Shown: positions 14,357 through 23,635 of the stretch, piece by piece
Numbering within the stretch: position 1 is the first letter of the stretch
How the letters are laid out: the number at the start of each line of letters is the position of its first letter
The notes under the pieces: generated by a model
Told to the model about the DNA's origin: nothing
Seen by the model: the letters and a program-made list of their open reading frames with translations, nothing else
Databases searched by the model: none
Program-made: the position numbers and the translations under genes
Assembly (NCBI RefSeq): GCF_016924645.1
Contig: NZ_JAFFJV010000014.1
Location: forward strand, 141,075-205,074
Source: Rufibacter psychrotolerans
GTDB taxonomy: Bacteria; Bacteroidota; Bacteroidia; Cytophagales; Hymenobacteraceae
Direction: 5' to 3'
Length of the DNA stretch: 64,000 nt

Positions 14357-16801
14357 TTATTTTTTAGGTTGCAACAGCCCCATGCGCAGGGCCACGTACC
14401 GCACGCCCAGCACAGAGCAGAGAATCACACTCAGCGAACTGATGGGCATGAGAATGGCCGAGACCACGGGCGTGAACAAACCGGTCACCGCCATGGAAAG
14501 CCCGATGATGTTGTACACGAAAGATACCATGAATGAGCCCAGGATCACGTGGAGCGCCCGGCGGGAGAACCGCAGGAAATGCGCCAGCTGCGTGAAAGAT
14601 CCGGCATCCAAGATGGCATCACAGCCCGGCGAGAAACCGTTCACCGAGTTGGTCACCGAGATGCCCGCATCGCTCATTTGCAGGGCTCCCGCGTCATTTA
14701 AGCCATCGCCTACCATGATCACTTTGTGGCCCTCGGTTTTCAGTTGCTCAATATAGGCCAGCTTATCGCCCGGCGACTGGTGGAACCGCAGCGTAGCCTC
14801 CGGCCCGAAAATGCGTTGCAGGTTTTCGCGTTCCGCGTCATTGTCGCCGGAGAGTACAGCCAGTTTCTTGCCCTGGTTGTGCAGTTCCTGCACCAGTTGC
14901 GGCAAGCCCTCGCGGTAATGGTTGGAGAACGTGAACACGCCTCCCCGGTCTTCGCCCAGCTGTACGTACACCCGCGTAGCCAGCCCGGTAGCCAGTTTTG
15001 CCTGTTGTCCGCCCCCGGCGTACGACCGTGATCCTACTTTCACCAGCACGCCGTCTACCAGCCCCTGCACGCCCTCGCCGGAAATCTCCTGGTACTGGCT
15101 TACCGCTTTGACCGGAGCTTTCAGGAACTGGTACAATCCCTGGCTCAGGGGGTGGGTGGAGTGCTGCAACACGGCGCGTAAACGGCTTTCGTCCTCTGTA
15201 CTGAGCGCATCTCCCTGGTAGGTGATGTCGGTTTGGGTGCTCTCGGTGAGGGTGCCGGTTTTATCGAAGACAATGGTATCTGCTTTGGCCAGGGTCTCGG
15301 CCACGTCGCCGTTCTTGAGGTAGAATTTCTGTCCGCCAAAAATGCGCAGCGCGTTGGAGAGCGTGAACGGCGCACTCAAAGACAAGGCACACGGGCAGGC
15401 AATCACCAGCACCGAAGTAAAGGCTTTGATGGCCATGTCCAGATCACGGGGCACCCAGTACACCAGCGCGCCTGCGGCGATGAGCAAGGTCACGGTAATG
15501 AAGTACCCACCTACTTTGTCGGCGTAGGTGCCTACCCCAAAATAGCTTTTCTCTTTCCGGAACACATCATTGTTCCAGAGCTGCGTGAGGTAACTCTGCG
15601 ATACGTCTTTGATCACCTCCAGCTCAATGCTCTCGCCCACCTGGCGGCCACCGGCGTAGATGATCTCGCCCGCCACCTTTAGCACCGGCGCCGATTCACC
15701 GGACACGAAGCTGTAGTCAATGAACGCCGAGCCGCGGAGCAAGATGGCATCGGCGGGCACCAGTTCCTGGTTCCGGATGCGGATGCGCTTGCCCGGCGCA
15801 AGTTCTTTCACGGCGATGACGTTTTCGGCCCCTTTTTCCAGAACCGTCACCGAAATAGGAAAGTACGCTTTGTAGTCACGGTCGAAGGCCAGGGCGTCAT
15901 AGGTGGTTTTCTGCACGTATTTGCCAATGAGCATGAAAAACACCAGTCCGGTGAAGGAGTCCAGGTAGCCGGGGCCAGTCTCCATGAAAATATCGTACAA
16001 GCTCACGCAGAACAAGGAGGCCAAGCCTAAGCTGATGGGCGTGTCCAGGTTGATGTGCCGCTGCTTCAACGACTGCCACGCCGATTCAAAGAACCCGCGG
16101 GCACTGTACAGCAACACCGGCAGGGCCAGCACAATGCTCACCCAGCCAAAGAAAGACCCAAACTGCTGTTTCACCTCCTCGCCAAACGCGAAGTACTCCG
16201 GAAAACTCAGCAACATGGTATTCCCGAAGCAGAAACCCGCCAGACCCAGTTTGAGGTTAATCCCGAAGTCTCTTTTCTGTTTCTTGCCAGACAAGGTGGA
16301 GAGGTTAAGCGTGGGGCCGTACCCAATCTTGTGCAGCAGCGTGACAATATGGCTCAGCTTGGTCTTCTTCGGATGGTAGGAAACAGACACCTCCTTGCGC
16401 GGAAAGTTCACCCGCGACTCTACCACGCCCTGGTCCAGCTTGAACAGGTTTTCCAGGAGCCAGATACAGGAGCTGCAGTGCATGTTGGGAATCTGGAACA
16501 GCACCTTGTGCAGGGTGTCGCTCTGGAACGTGAGCAGTTGGTTCAGCGTGGCGGCTTCATCCAGGTACACAAACTGGTTGGCCTGCACGTCCCCGGCCGC
16601 CACGGTGACGCCCGGTTTCTCACCGGCCTCCAGGTTATAATAGGTACAGAGGTTATTGGCGTACAGCAGCTCATACACGGCCTGGCAGCCCGTGCAGCAG
16701 AACGCTTTCTCCTGGGTATAAACAGGGACACTTTGGCACTCGTCACCGCAGTGGTAGCAGTGTTCTTTTTCTTCAACAAGGGTAGTGGCAGATCTGCGCA
16801 T
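14357..16801 (-). CDS. ccoI: copper-translocating P-type ATPase CcoI (FixI)
   Basis: This is a P1B ATPase exporting copper for cbb3 oxidase assembly. From ATG 16801 it has 814 residues; an ATG at 16825 would overlap the promoter box. The N-terminus has a Cys-rich zinc-ribbon-like domain (CYHCGDEC and CCTGCQAVYELLY), then a heavy-metal-associated domain with MHCSSCIWLLENLFK. Membrane helices follow with the ion motif CPC in VIACPCALSLSAP (about residue 465), phosphorylation loop DKTGTLTES (about 510) and GDGLNDAGALQMSD (about 705). It is followed closely by ccoS2 and divergent from a membrane-protein gene across a 170-bp shared regulatory region. Confidence 0.95.
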   Translation of the reverse strand: MRRSATTLVEEKEHCYHCGDECQSVPVYTQEKAFCCTGCQAVYELLYANNLCTYYNLEAGEKPGVTVAAGDVQANQFVYLDEAATLNQLLTFQSDTLHKVLFQIPNMHCSSCIWLLENLFKLDQGVVESRVNFPRKEVSVSYHPKKTKLSHIVTLLHKIGYGPTLNLSTLSGKKQKRDFGINLKLGLAGFCFGNTMLLSFPEYFAFGEEVKQQFGSFFGWVSIVLALPVLLYSARGFFESAWQSLKQRHINLDTPISLGLASLFCVSLYDIFMETGPGYLDSFTGLVFFMLIGKYVQKTTYDALAFDRDYKAYFPISVTVLEKGAENVIAVKELAPGKRIRIRNQELVPADAILLRGSAFIDYSFVSGESAPVLKVAGEIIYAGGRQVGESIELEVIKDVSQSYLTQLWNNDVFRKEKSYFGVGTYADKVGGYFITVTLLIAAGALVYWVPRDLDMAIKAFTSVLVIACPCALSLSAPFTLSNALRIFGGQKFYLKNGDVAETLAKADTIVFDKTGTLTESTQTDITYQGDALSTEDESRLRAVLQHSTHPLSQGLYQFLKAPVKAVSQYQEISGEGVQGLVDGVLVKVGSRSYAGGGQQAKLATGLATRVYVQLGEDRGGVFTFSNHYREGLPQLVQELHNQGKKLAVLSGDNDAERENLQRIFGPEATLRFHQSPGDKLAYIEQLKTEGHKVIMVGDGLNDAGALQMSDAGISVTNSVNGFSPGCDAILDAGSFTQLAHFLRFSRRALHVILGSFMVSFVYNIIGLSMAVTGLFTPVVSAILMPISSLSVILCSVLGVRYVALRMGLLQPKK

Positions 16802-16824
16802 GGCCTTACTATCTGATTCAACCA

Positions 16825-16920
16825 CAAAGGTAAACGCCCCGCCCCTGCCGAAGGATGATGGTGGTCACCCTGGCAGATGACGTATCTCATTGGGGTACCG
16901 CCCCGCCTTGCTGACATTTG
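16825..16920. promoter_or_regulatory. divergent ccoI / membrane-protein promoters with two TGA-N6-TCA sites
   Basis: For ccoI the minus-strand -7 box TACCTTTG is at 16825-16832, and TGATGGTGGTCA (16856-16867) is centred 29.5 bp away. A second site, TGACGTATCTCA (16877-16888), lies 21 bp further, two helical turns. For the plus-strand gene at 16973 the box GACATTTG (16913-16920) is 30.5 bp from the second site. Each operator thus sits at the activating distance of one promoter. Confidence 0.55.
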
Positions 16921-16972
16921 TACCAGCGCTGCTCCACAAGGACCGGTGCTTTTCACTTTAGTTGCTCAGGCT

Positions 16973-17446
16973 ATGCGATCCAACTTTTTAACCCAGGTCA
17001 CCCTTTTCGCGCTGCTCTTGTGGGCAGGCATGGTGGTGGGCATTTCGTTTCTGGAAGCCCCGGTAAAATTCACGGCCCCGCAGGTCACCCTGGCCATTGG
17101 GCTGGGCATTGGCCGGCTGGTCTTCGGTTTTCTGAACAAGTTTGAACTGTTCTTCTGCAGCGTGGTGCTCGTGGGGCTGTTCTACAACCGGGCTCCCTTT
17201 AAAATCCTGTTCCCGGCCCTGCTGCTGGCGCTGGTGATGGCGCTGCAGACCTTCTGGCTCTTGCCCGCCCTGGACGTACGGGCCCTGCAGATCATTGCCG
17301 GGCAGGTGCCCACCCCGTCTAACCTGCACCATGTTTATGTGGGCATGGAAGTCTTCAAATTAGGGATGCTGCTGGGCACGGCCTCGGCGGTGTACCGGCA
17401 ACACGTTCATCTTGTTACCCCAGAAACTTCTCCCCTTCACCCTTAA
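16973..17446 (+). CDS. uncharacterised four-helix membrane protein
   Basis: The 157-residue protein from ATG 16973 (MRSNFLTQVTLFALLLWAGM) has about four membrane helices. Recognisable segments are LEAPVKFTAPQVTLAIGLGI and FLNKFELFFCSVVLVGL, resembling small DUF4149/TMEM205-like or copper-region membrane proteins, but I cannot name the family securely. A longer start at 16877 adds unlikely sequence overlapping the operators. It is followed 12 bp later by a cupin gene, so both probably form an operon. The divergent position from ccoI suggests a link to respiration or metal handling. Confidence 0.7.
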   Translation: MRSNFLTQVTLFALLLWAGMVVGISFLEAPVKFTAPQVTLAIGLGIGRLVFGFLNKFELFFCSVVLVGLFYNRAPFKILFPALLLALVMALQTFWLLPALDVRALQIIAGQVPTPSNLHHVYVGMEVFKLGMLLGTASAVYRQHVHLVTPETSPLHP

Positions 17447-17458
17447 CCTCCGTTTTCA

Positions 17459-17785
17459 ATGGCTTTTCCAGAAAATACCCCCAAAACAGCTCCGCTCCAG
17501 AACCTGGCGGCCCAACTAAAGTACCAGGACTCCAAGTTTGCGCACACCGTTCTGCTGGAGCAGGAGCACCAGAAGACGCACTTGTTCGCCTTCGCCCAGG
17601 GTCAGGGCCTGCGCACCCACACCACCCCTACCCCTGCCCTGCTCATTATGCTGGAGGGCACCTGCACCTTCCACATACCCGACGGTGCCCAACTCCTTAC
17701 GGCGGGCGAAATCATTGCCATACCGGCCCACGTCCCGCACTCGCTCACCGCCGAAACCGATTTCAAGATGGTTTTGGTGAAATAG
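17459..17785 (+). CDS. cupin domain protein
   Basis: The small 108-residue protein has a single cupin barrel. The metal-site motif is relaxed: THTTPTPALLIMLEGTCTF (about residues 57-75) and the second motif PAHVPHSLTAETDFKMVLVK near the end. It may bind a metal or small ligand; the substrate is unknown. It is probably transcribed with the membrane protein before it and ended by the hairpin at 17838. Confidence 0.8.
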   Translation: MAFPENTPKTAPLQNLAAQLKYQDSKFAHTVLLEQEHQKTHLFAFAQGQGLRTHTTPTPALLIMLEGTCTFHIPDGAQLLTAGEIIAIPAHVPHSLTAETDFKMVLVK

Positions 17786-17837
17786 TACCTTTCTACCTGC
17801 TGCAAGTAGGTATTCCATCTTTTCCCAAGACACTTAT

Positions 17838-17870
17838 AGCCACTTACAAGGGGTATCCCCGTAAGTGGCT
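17838..17870 (+). terminator. intrinsic terminator after the cupin gene
   Basis: AGCCACTTAC and GTAAGTGGCT arms form a 10-bp stem with an inner GGGG/CCCC extension, followed by seven T. The same arms recur in the tRNA terminator at 48001-48032. Confidence 0.85.
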
Positions 17871-18253
17871 TTTTTTCTTGGGCCCTACTCTGACCAAAGC
17901 ACTTGCAGGTCCTGAGAGCCAAGGCGGATGCCGCTAACTGGTGATTTCCGGGCGCTCCTTCTTAAATCTTTCCTTTCCCTTTCCCACCCATGGCTCCTTC
18001 CCTTCCAGGTTTTCCGGGTGGCTGCATGCGTTTACCCCCGGGGTGGTGTGCTGCCTTTTGGAGGTAATTTTCTCAAAAAAAAACGTAGTTCTTGTGGGCA
18101 GGGTATGAGATTATTTAGATAGCACATCATTAAATTGCCAACCTTACCTTTGCAAGCAGGTTGGGTCCCCACCTTACCCATACATCTCAGGCTCAACCCC
18201 ATCTTCAAGGCTACACCAAACATCTTGCACATACCCCTGATTGTCTCTGTACA

Positions 18254-19171
18254 ATGAGCAAACAAATTCTTATTCTGCCCTCCATTGCAGAACTTTACAA
18301 AGAACTAGGCATTTCTGTACCCCTCACAGATTATTTTGATGGCAAACTGCTGGAGGAGGAAACCGGCACCTTAAAACCAGAAGTCCCCACTTACCGAAAC
18401 AACTTTTACCAGATTGTCCTGCTCACCAGCGGAGCCGCTGAGGTACGGGTGAATGACACCACCCACCAACTCAGGCAAAACTCCTTTTTTCTCACGGGTC
18501 CCGGCGATGCCCTTTCTTGCCGCCTGCAGGAGCAACCCAAGGGCTTTCTGCTGGTCTTCAACGAGGGGTTTATGTCCCTTAACGTGCAGCGGCAGGAAGG
18601 ATATGATGCCATGGCTTTGTTTGAAACCAATTGTGGCTTTCATCTATCCCTGGAGCCATCTAAATCCTCGTTCTTTGCCTTTCTGGGCTCCCAGATTATG
18701 GAAGAACAAAAGTTTCTCCACCTCCGCAGCTTTGACCTGATCAGGTCTTACATTACCATATTGTTGATCAATGCGCGCCGCCTTGCCGAGCAGGAGGGCA
18801 TTCCCCTCTATGTGCAGGAGGGCGGGGCTAGCCTGGTCTGGAAATTCAAGCGCGCTATTTCTGAGCATCTGATTGCGTTGGCCGAAGGCAGGTCGCAGCG
18901 GTTAAAACTGGTGGGGGAGTTTGCCGAGGAGTTGCATGTGCATGCCAACTACCTGAATGCGTTGGTAAAAAGGCATACGGGCACTACGGCAAGCAATCTG
19001 GTGCGGCAACGGGTGGCGCAGGAAGCCTTAACCCTACTAAGGCAATCTGAACTTACGGTGCAGGAGGTAGCCACCCGGCTAGGTTTTGATACCCTGGCGC
19101 ACTTCAGCAGCTTCTTCAAGAAAATGACCCAACTCTCCCCCTCAGATTATAGAAAACTCCTAAAACGTTGA
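18254..19171 (+). CDS. AraC family transcriptional regulator
   Basis: The 305-residue protein starts at ATG 18254 (MSKQILILPSIAELYKELGI). The first 180 residues look like a cupin-type ligand domain. The C-terminal 100 residues form a double helix-turn-helix of AraC type: EFAEELHVHANYLNALVKRH and VQEVATRLGFDTLAHFSSFF followed by SPSDYRKLL. A TACCTTTG promoter box lies near 18145. Orientation and position suggest it could act on the downstream surface-protein and glycosidase genes, but the 320-bp AT-rich gap that follows leaves this open. Confidence 0.9.
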   Translation: MSKQILILPSIAELYKELGISVPLTDYFDGKLLEEETGTLKPEVPTYRNNFYQIVLLTSGAAEVRVNDTTHQLRQNSFFLTGPGDALSCRLQEQPKGFLLVFNEGFMSLNVQRQEGYDAMALFETNCGFHLSLEPSKSSFFAFLGSQIMEEQKFLHLRSFDLIRSYITILLINARRLAEQEGIPLYVQEGGASLVWKFKRAISEHLIALAEGRSQRLKLVGEFAEELHVHANYLNALVKRHTGTTASNLVRQRVAQEALTLLRQSELTVQEVATRLGFDTLAHFSSFFKKMTQLSPSDYRKLLKR

Positions 19172-19495
19172 TATTTATAATTTGTTCTTTGGTATATATA
19201 AATGCTTTTTAAGTGTTTTCCGCATTTTTGCATTGTTCTGATACTTTCAGCTTCATGGATGTTAATTCATGATTAATTAATCCTATATAAAAGACCAATA
19301 ATCACCATATAACTCTGTTTATAACACAACAATTGCAAAATTAAACGAAACCAAGCTATATAACTTATTCAAACCCCTCTTCTTACCCTGCTACAATAAA
19401 AGTGCAATACATCAGGCATGGTTTTGCTATGCCTCTGGTTTTCAATACCCTTATAATCTATCATCTAAACGTATTTCCCTATTTCTCTTTTACCC
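19172..19495. other. AT-rich gap before the large surface protein
   Basis: These 324 bp are much richer in A and T than the genes on either side and contain no ORF. They probably hold the promoter of the surface protein, but no box I trust completely was found. Confidence 0.4.
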
Positions 19496-22400
19496 ATGAA
19501 ACATGTCTACCCCTATCCCTCAGCAAGGTTTAGGAGCGGAAAGTACCTCCTCTTACTCCTCCTGCTTGTACTGCTGCACCAGGCGGCACCCGGCTTAGGC
19601 AATGCAACCACCAGAAGCAAACCGGTCACCCGCAACCCTGAAGCATCCGCCAACAAACCCCTTACCAGGTCCTTCCGTTACCTGCCGCCGGTTGACAGTG
19701 AGCCTTTCGCCAACAATGTCTACGCCAATACCATTACCCAAACCGTAAGGCAGCCCATCAATCCCTTGAGTGCTTATGACATAAACGGGCAAATCACCAG
19801 CTATACCCTCACCAGTGTTCCCCAAGCGGGCACCCTTCACATCGGTACTGATGGACCAACTCTAACGAAAGGAAGCATCTTAACTCCCGCCCAAGCCTCT
19901 CAGCTCTATTATACTCCGCCTACTTACTGGTACTGTGTTGCTCTGGTCTTTTGCGGATATAGAGTAACAGAAGGCAGCTACTCCTTCACCTACACCGCCA
20001 CAGATAACAACGGAAATAACACCAACCCGGCCACTTATACCATACCCGTGGGGACCAGCAACACACCCACCTCGCCGGTAGCTGCTTCCATTGCTACGGC
20101 GCCACTACCCAATTCCTCAGCCGCCACTCCAGTACTGAGACTGAGTGCTACGGGAGGTGACATTAATGGATACCGGATAAAAGCCAGCAGCTTGCCTTCT
20201 CCTCAGCAGGGGCTTTTATACACAGGTACCACACTGGTCTCAAGCCTTAGCCAAACAGATGGCAACTATACGTTGAGCACAACCCAAGCCAATGATTTGC
20301 GGTTTGATCCAGCCCCCACCTTTGCCGGATTGGTCACTTTTCAATATGCAGCCCGTAACGCAGGCAGTTCCACTTACTCAGATCCTGCCACTTACACCAT
20401 TCCGGTGTACGGCGTACCAAACCTGGCGAGCATCACCCTTGCCCCCAGAGCCAACACCAGCGGCCTCGCTGCCATCACCCCTTTGTCGGCCACAGACGCG
20501 GATGGCACCGTCACTTCCTTCACCCTCCTGAGCCTTCCTACCTCCGGCACCTTGTACGTGAACGGCACAGCGGTTACCGCTACAACGTACCCGGCTCTCA
20601 ACGGGCAATTGACCGGGCTCAGCTTCCTGCCAGCACCAGGCTCCAGCGGCAACGTTACGTTCACCTACACTGCCACCGACAATGAGGGAAACCGGAACAG
20701 CAACGGCGCCACCTATACCATACCGGTAACGTTAGATAACAGCGCCGTTTACCCTTCCGGCAATATCTTCTCTGTCCATGCTTTGACAACAGGATTTACC
20801 CTGGTGCAGCCCGTAGACAATGACGGGGTAATTGCCAACGCAACAAGGACCGGCGCTGCCCTGCCCGACTTTCTGACCCTGCAAAACAACGGAAGCATTG
20901 TAGTGAACGGCAACCCGGCTAGGGTAGGCACCTATGCCACCACCATAACCCTAACAGATGCTTTAGGCGGTATTTCTTCCAACGTACCGGTCAGCATAGA
21001 GATCAACGCAGACCTGTACCAAGCCAACAATGACGCGGTTAAAACCGGCGACAACTGCTACGAACTAACCCCTAACCAGCTCTCCAAACGAGGAGAGGTC
21101 TGGAAAACCGCTCCCATTGATCTTTCAAAGTCGTTCGAAATTTCGTTCAGCGCTTTCCTGGGCGCCAATGACGCAGGGGCAGACGGGATCGCCTTTGCCC
21201 TGCAGCGGCAGTCCGTTAATCCTTTGTTTGCCGCAGGGCAGACCGGCGAAGGCTTAGGGGTGGGCCACGGCCCGGGAACGGGAACGGACCGAACCGGCGG
21301 GGTAACCCCCTCGGTAGTGGTAGAATTTGACACGTACCAGAACGTTGGCGAAGGACTAACGCTGGGCAATGAGCCTGAGGCCGACCACATTGCCATCTTC
21401 CTGAACGGCGAGGAGCGCACCCCTGTCGCCACGCCGGTAACAATGAGCAGTCCCGCTACGAACACGGAAGACGGTAAACCACACGCCGTGCGGATTGTCT
21501 GGGACAAAGACCTGAAAATCCTCTCCGTCTTTTTTGACGGAGTAATACGCACCACGCACACAGCAGACCTGCAGAAAGACGTCTTCGGCGGCGACCCCAT
21601 GGTGTACTTCGGCTTTACGGCGAGTACCGGAGGAATGTCTAACCAGCAGAGTGTCTGCGAGATCCGGTACACCCTGATGGACCATGACGGCGACGGCATG
21701 GCTGATGCCCTGGACCTGGACAGCGACAACGACGGGATCTCTAACCTGGCCGAATCTGGCAATGTAGATCCATTTGCCGACCACGATGCTGACAGTACCC
21801 CTAACTACCGCGACGCTGATTTCTGCTCCCTGAACAGCAAAGGCGTTTGCGAAAACCTTGACCAGGACGGCGACGGCTACATCAATGCCCTGGACCTGGA
21901 TGCTGACAACGACGGTATCCCAGACGCGGTGGAAGCCAATGGAGGCATCCTGCCGGCCAACATGCAGGCCATAGGCCAATACTCCCTGACGTACCTGCAC
22001 ACCAACGACACAAACAGGAACGGCATGGCTGATCTTTGGGAAAGCGCTCCGCTCCGGAATGAAAGCAAAGACAAGGACGGCATCCCCAATGCGCTGGACC
22101 TGGATTCGGACGCCGATGGCATTCTGGATGCCCTGGAGGCAAACGGCGGCAAATTCCCCGCTGGCCTTGCCCCAGAGGGCAGGTTTGCGGCAGATTATGT
22201 AGCCATGCACGATGCAGATCAGAACGGGATAGTAGACGCCTTGGCTTCTGCCCCACTTCCAAACGGCGACGTTGACCTGGACGGAATACCCAACTTTTTG
22301 GATGCAGACAGCGATAATGACGGCATCATTGACTGGCTGGAGGCGCAACCAGAGGGGGCCATGGTGGCTTCTAGCGGTAGAGACGCCAACGGAGACGGCC

Positions 22401-23395
22401 TGGATGATGCCTTCCAGTGGCCCACCGGAAGCCAGGGCCTCTCCCCCATTGACACCGACCAGGATAGCTCCCCCGACTTTTTGGACCTGGACAGTGATGG
22501 CGACCTGGTCTTTGACTACATAGAAGCCTTTGACACCAACAAAGACGGTAAATCTGCCGATGACATTATCCTGCTGGGTGCCGCGTTCACCCAAAAGGCT
22601 ACCACTACGCCAGCGGCCTCCTACTACCCTGCGCCCGGCAACCTACACGTGAACCCAGACTGGATGGGTTACGCCCCTGATGGTCGCATGAACTTTCTCA
22701 GCCCCTCCAGCAGCGCCTTTTACAAAGATTCAGACCAGGATGGGCTGGTAGACCTGGTGGATGAGGACAGTTTCGGTAACGAGCCGACTCCTGCAGAAGT
22801 GAACTACTCGTTCCGGTCTGCCTCGGTGGTAACGCCGCTCCCGGTGCAGATGGTGAATTTCTCCGGTAAATCAGGTCCGGAAGGAGTCAAGATAAGCTGG
22901 CAGACCGCCTCAGAGCAGGACAATGCCTACTTCCTGGTGGAGCGTAGCACAGATGGCAAGACGTTCGGGCCGGTGGGCCAGGTGCAGGGAGCCGGCCACA
23001 GCAATGTTCTCCTCCACTACTCGTTCCTGGATAAACAGGCTGGGGGGAATGCCACGGTGTACTACCGCCTGAAACAGGTAGACCTGGACGGTACGTTTGA
23101 GTACAGCAAAGTGATAGCGGTGCAACTAAGCAGAACGGGAACCAGCGCCAGAACCATTAAATTGAAAGCGTACCCCAACCCCACCGCCACCTTCCTGCAC
23201 CTTGATCTGAGCCCTTTAGCCACCCAGACCGTAAGGGCAACAATCATGAGCATAGACGGCCGAGGCATAAAGCACTATGCATTGGCTGGAGGCGCCGTGC
23301 ACGCGCTGGATGTAAGCACCCTCCCCTCCGGTATTTACCTGTTGCACGTTCAGGGGGAAGCCGTTAGTCAGACCCTACGGTTCATGAAGGAATAG
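19496..23395 (+). CDS. secreted T9SS surface protein: cadherin-like repeats, L-type lectin domain, TSP3 repeats
   Basis: This very large protein (1299 residues) has a signal peptide (about residues 1-37, SGKYLLLLLLLVLLHQAAPG). Four or so beta-sandwich repeats share SFTYTATDNNGN / TFTYTATDNEGN blocks (about 45-500). An L-type lectin-like domain spans about 505-728 (GADGIAFALQ, VVVEFDTYQN). Calcium-binding thrombospondin type 3 repeats of DxDGDGxxDxxD form run from about 729 to 1095 (LDLDSDNDGISN). An FN3-like domain and a T9SS type A sorting tail follow (KAYPNPTATF near 1222, GIYLLHVQGE, final LRFMKE). It is probably exported across the outer membrane and attached to the surface, where it may bind glycans or act as an adhesin. 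Confidence 0.9.
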   Translation: MKHVYPYPSARFRSGKYLLLLLLLVLLHQAAPGLGNATTRSKPVTRNPEASANKPLTRSFRYLPPVDSEPFANNVYANTITQTVRQPINPLSAYDINGQITSYTLTSVPQAGTLHIGTDGPTLTKGSILTPAQASQLYYTPPTYWYCVALVFCGYRVTEGSYSFTYTATDNNGNNTNPATYTIPVGTSNTPTSPVAASIATAPLPNSSAATPVLRLSATGGDINGYRIKASSLPSPQQGLLYTGTTLVSSLSQTDGNYTLSTTQANDLRFDPAPTFAGLVTFQYAARNAGSSTYSDPATYTIPVYGVPNLASITLAPRANTSGLAAITPLSATDADGTVTSFTLLSLPTSGTLYVNGTAVTATTYPALNGQLTGLSFLPAPGSSGNVTFTYTATDNEGNRNSNGATYTIPVTLDNSAVYPSGNIFSVHALTTGFTLVQPVDNDGVIANATRTGAALPDFLTLQNNGSIVVNGNPARVGTYATTITLTDALGGISSNVPVSIEINADLYQANNDAVKTGDNCYELTPNQLSKRGEVWKTAPIDLSKSFEISFSAFLGANDAGADGIAFALQRQSVNPLFAAGQTGEGLGVGHGPGTGTDRTGGVTPSVVVEFDTYQNVGEGLTLGNEPEADHIAIFLNGEERTPVATPVTMSSPATNTEDGKPHAVRIVWDKDLKILSVFFDGVIRTTHTADLQKDVFGGDPMVYFGFTASTGGMSNQQSVCEIRYTLMDHDGDGMADALDLDSDNDGISNLAESGNVDPFADHDADSTPNYRDADFCSLNSKGVCENLDQDGDGYINALDLDADNDGIPDAVEANGGILPANMQAIGQYSLTYLHTNDTNRNGMADLWESAPLRNESKDKDGIPNALDLDSDADGILDALEANGGKFPAGLAPEGRFAADYVAMHDADQNGIVDALASAPLPNGDVDLDGIPNFLDADSDNDGIIDWLEAQPEGAMVASSGRDANGDGLDDAFQWPTGSQGLSPIDTDQDSSPDFLDLDSDGDLVFDYIEAFDTNKDGKSADDIILLGAAFTQKATTTPAASYYPAPGNLHVNPDWMGYAPDGRMNFLSPSSSAFYKDSDQDGLVDLVDEDSFGNEPTPAEVNYSFRSASVVTPLPVQMVNFSGKSGPEGVKISWQTASEQDNAYFLVERSTDGKTFGPVGQVQGAGHSNVLLHYSFLDKQAGGNATVYYRLKQVDLDGTFEYSKVIAVQLSRTGTSARTIKLKAYPNPTATFLHLDLSPLATQTVRATIMSIDGRGIKHYALAGGAVHALDVSTLPSGIYLLHVQGEAVSQTLRFMKE

Positions 23396-23409
23396 AAAGG
23401 CAGCCTCTT

Positions 23410-23454
23410 CCATAAAAAAAGGCCCCTCTACAACAGAGGGGCCTTTTTTTATGG
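23410..23454 (+). terminator. strong intrinsic terminator after the surface protein
   Basis: CCATAAAAAAAGGCCCCTCT pairs perfectly with the matching 3' arm around a short loop, and both sides end in A7/T7 tracts, so it could work in both directions. It starts 15 bp past the stop codon. Confidence 0.9.
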
Positions 23455-23635
23455 AAGCAAGTGTAGGGTAGCTGGTAAGGGCATAGGCTTGCCAGAAACC
23501 AGAATGCCGCGAGGGAAAAATTAGCCCTACTTACAACCATTTTTAAATATAAGTGTTATTTTAACGTTTATATTTCAAAACTTGTATTGCCTGGCACTTA
23601 ACTCAGGTTTCATCGGCTTACACCAAATAGATCTC

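Noticed and set aside
16877..16972. Longer start for the membrane protein at 16877
   Set aside because: It would place coding sequence over an operator and promoter box and add 32 residues that do not look like the rest; ATG 16973 starts with a normal helix.
21356..22594. 412-codon open frame on the minus strand opposite the TSP3 repeats
   Set aside because: It mirrors the Asp-rich repeat codons of the surface protein; composition is low-complexity Val/Gly and no family fits.
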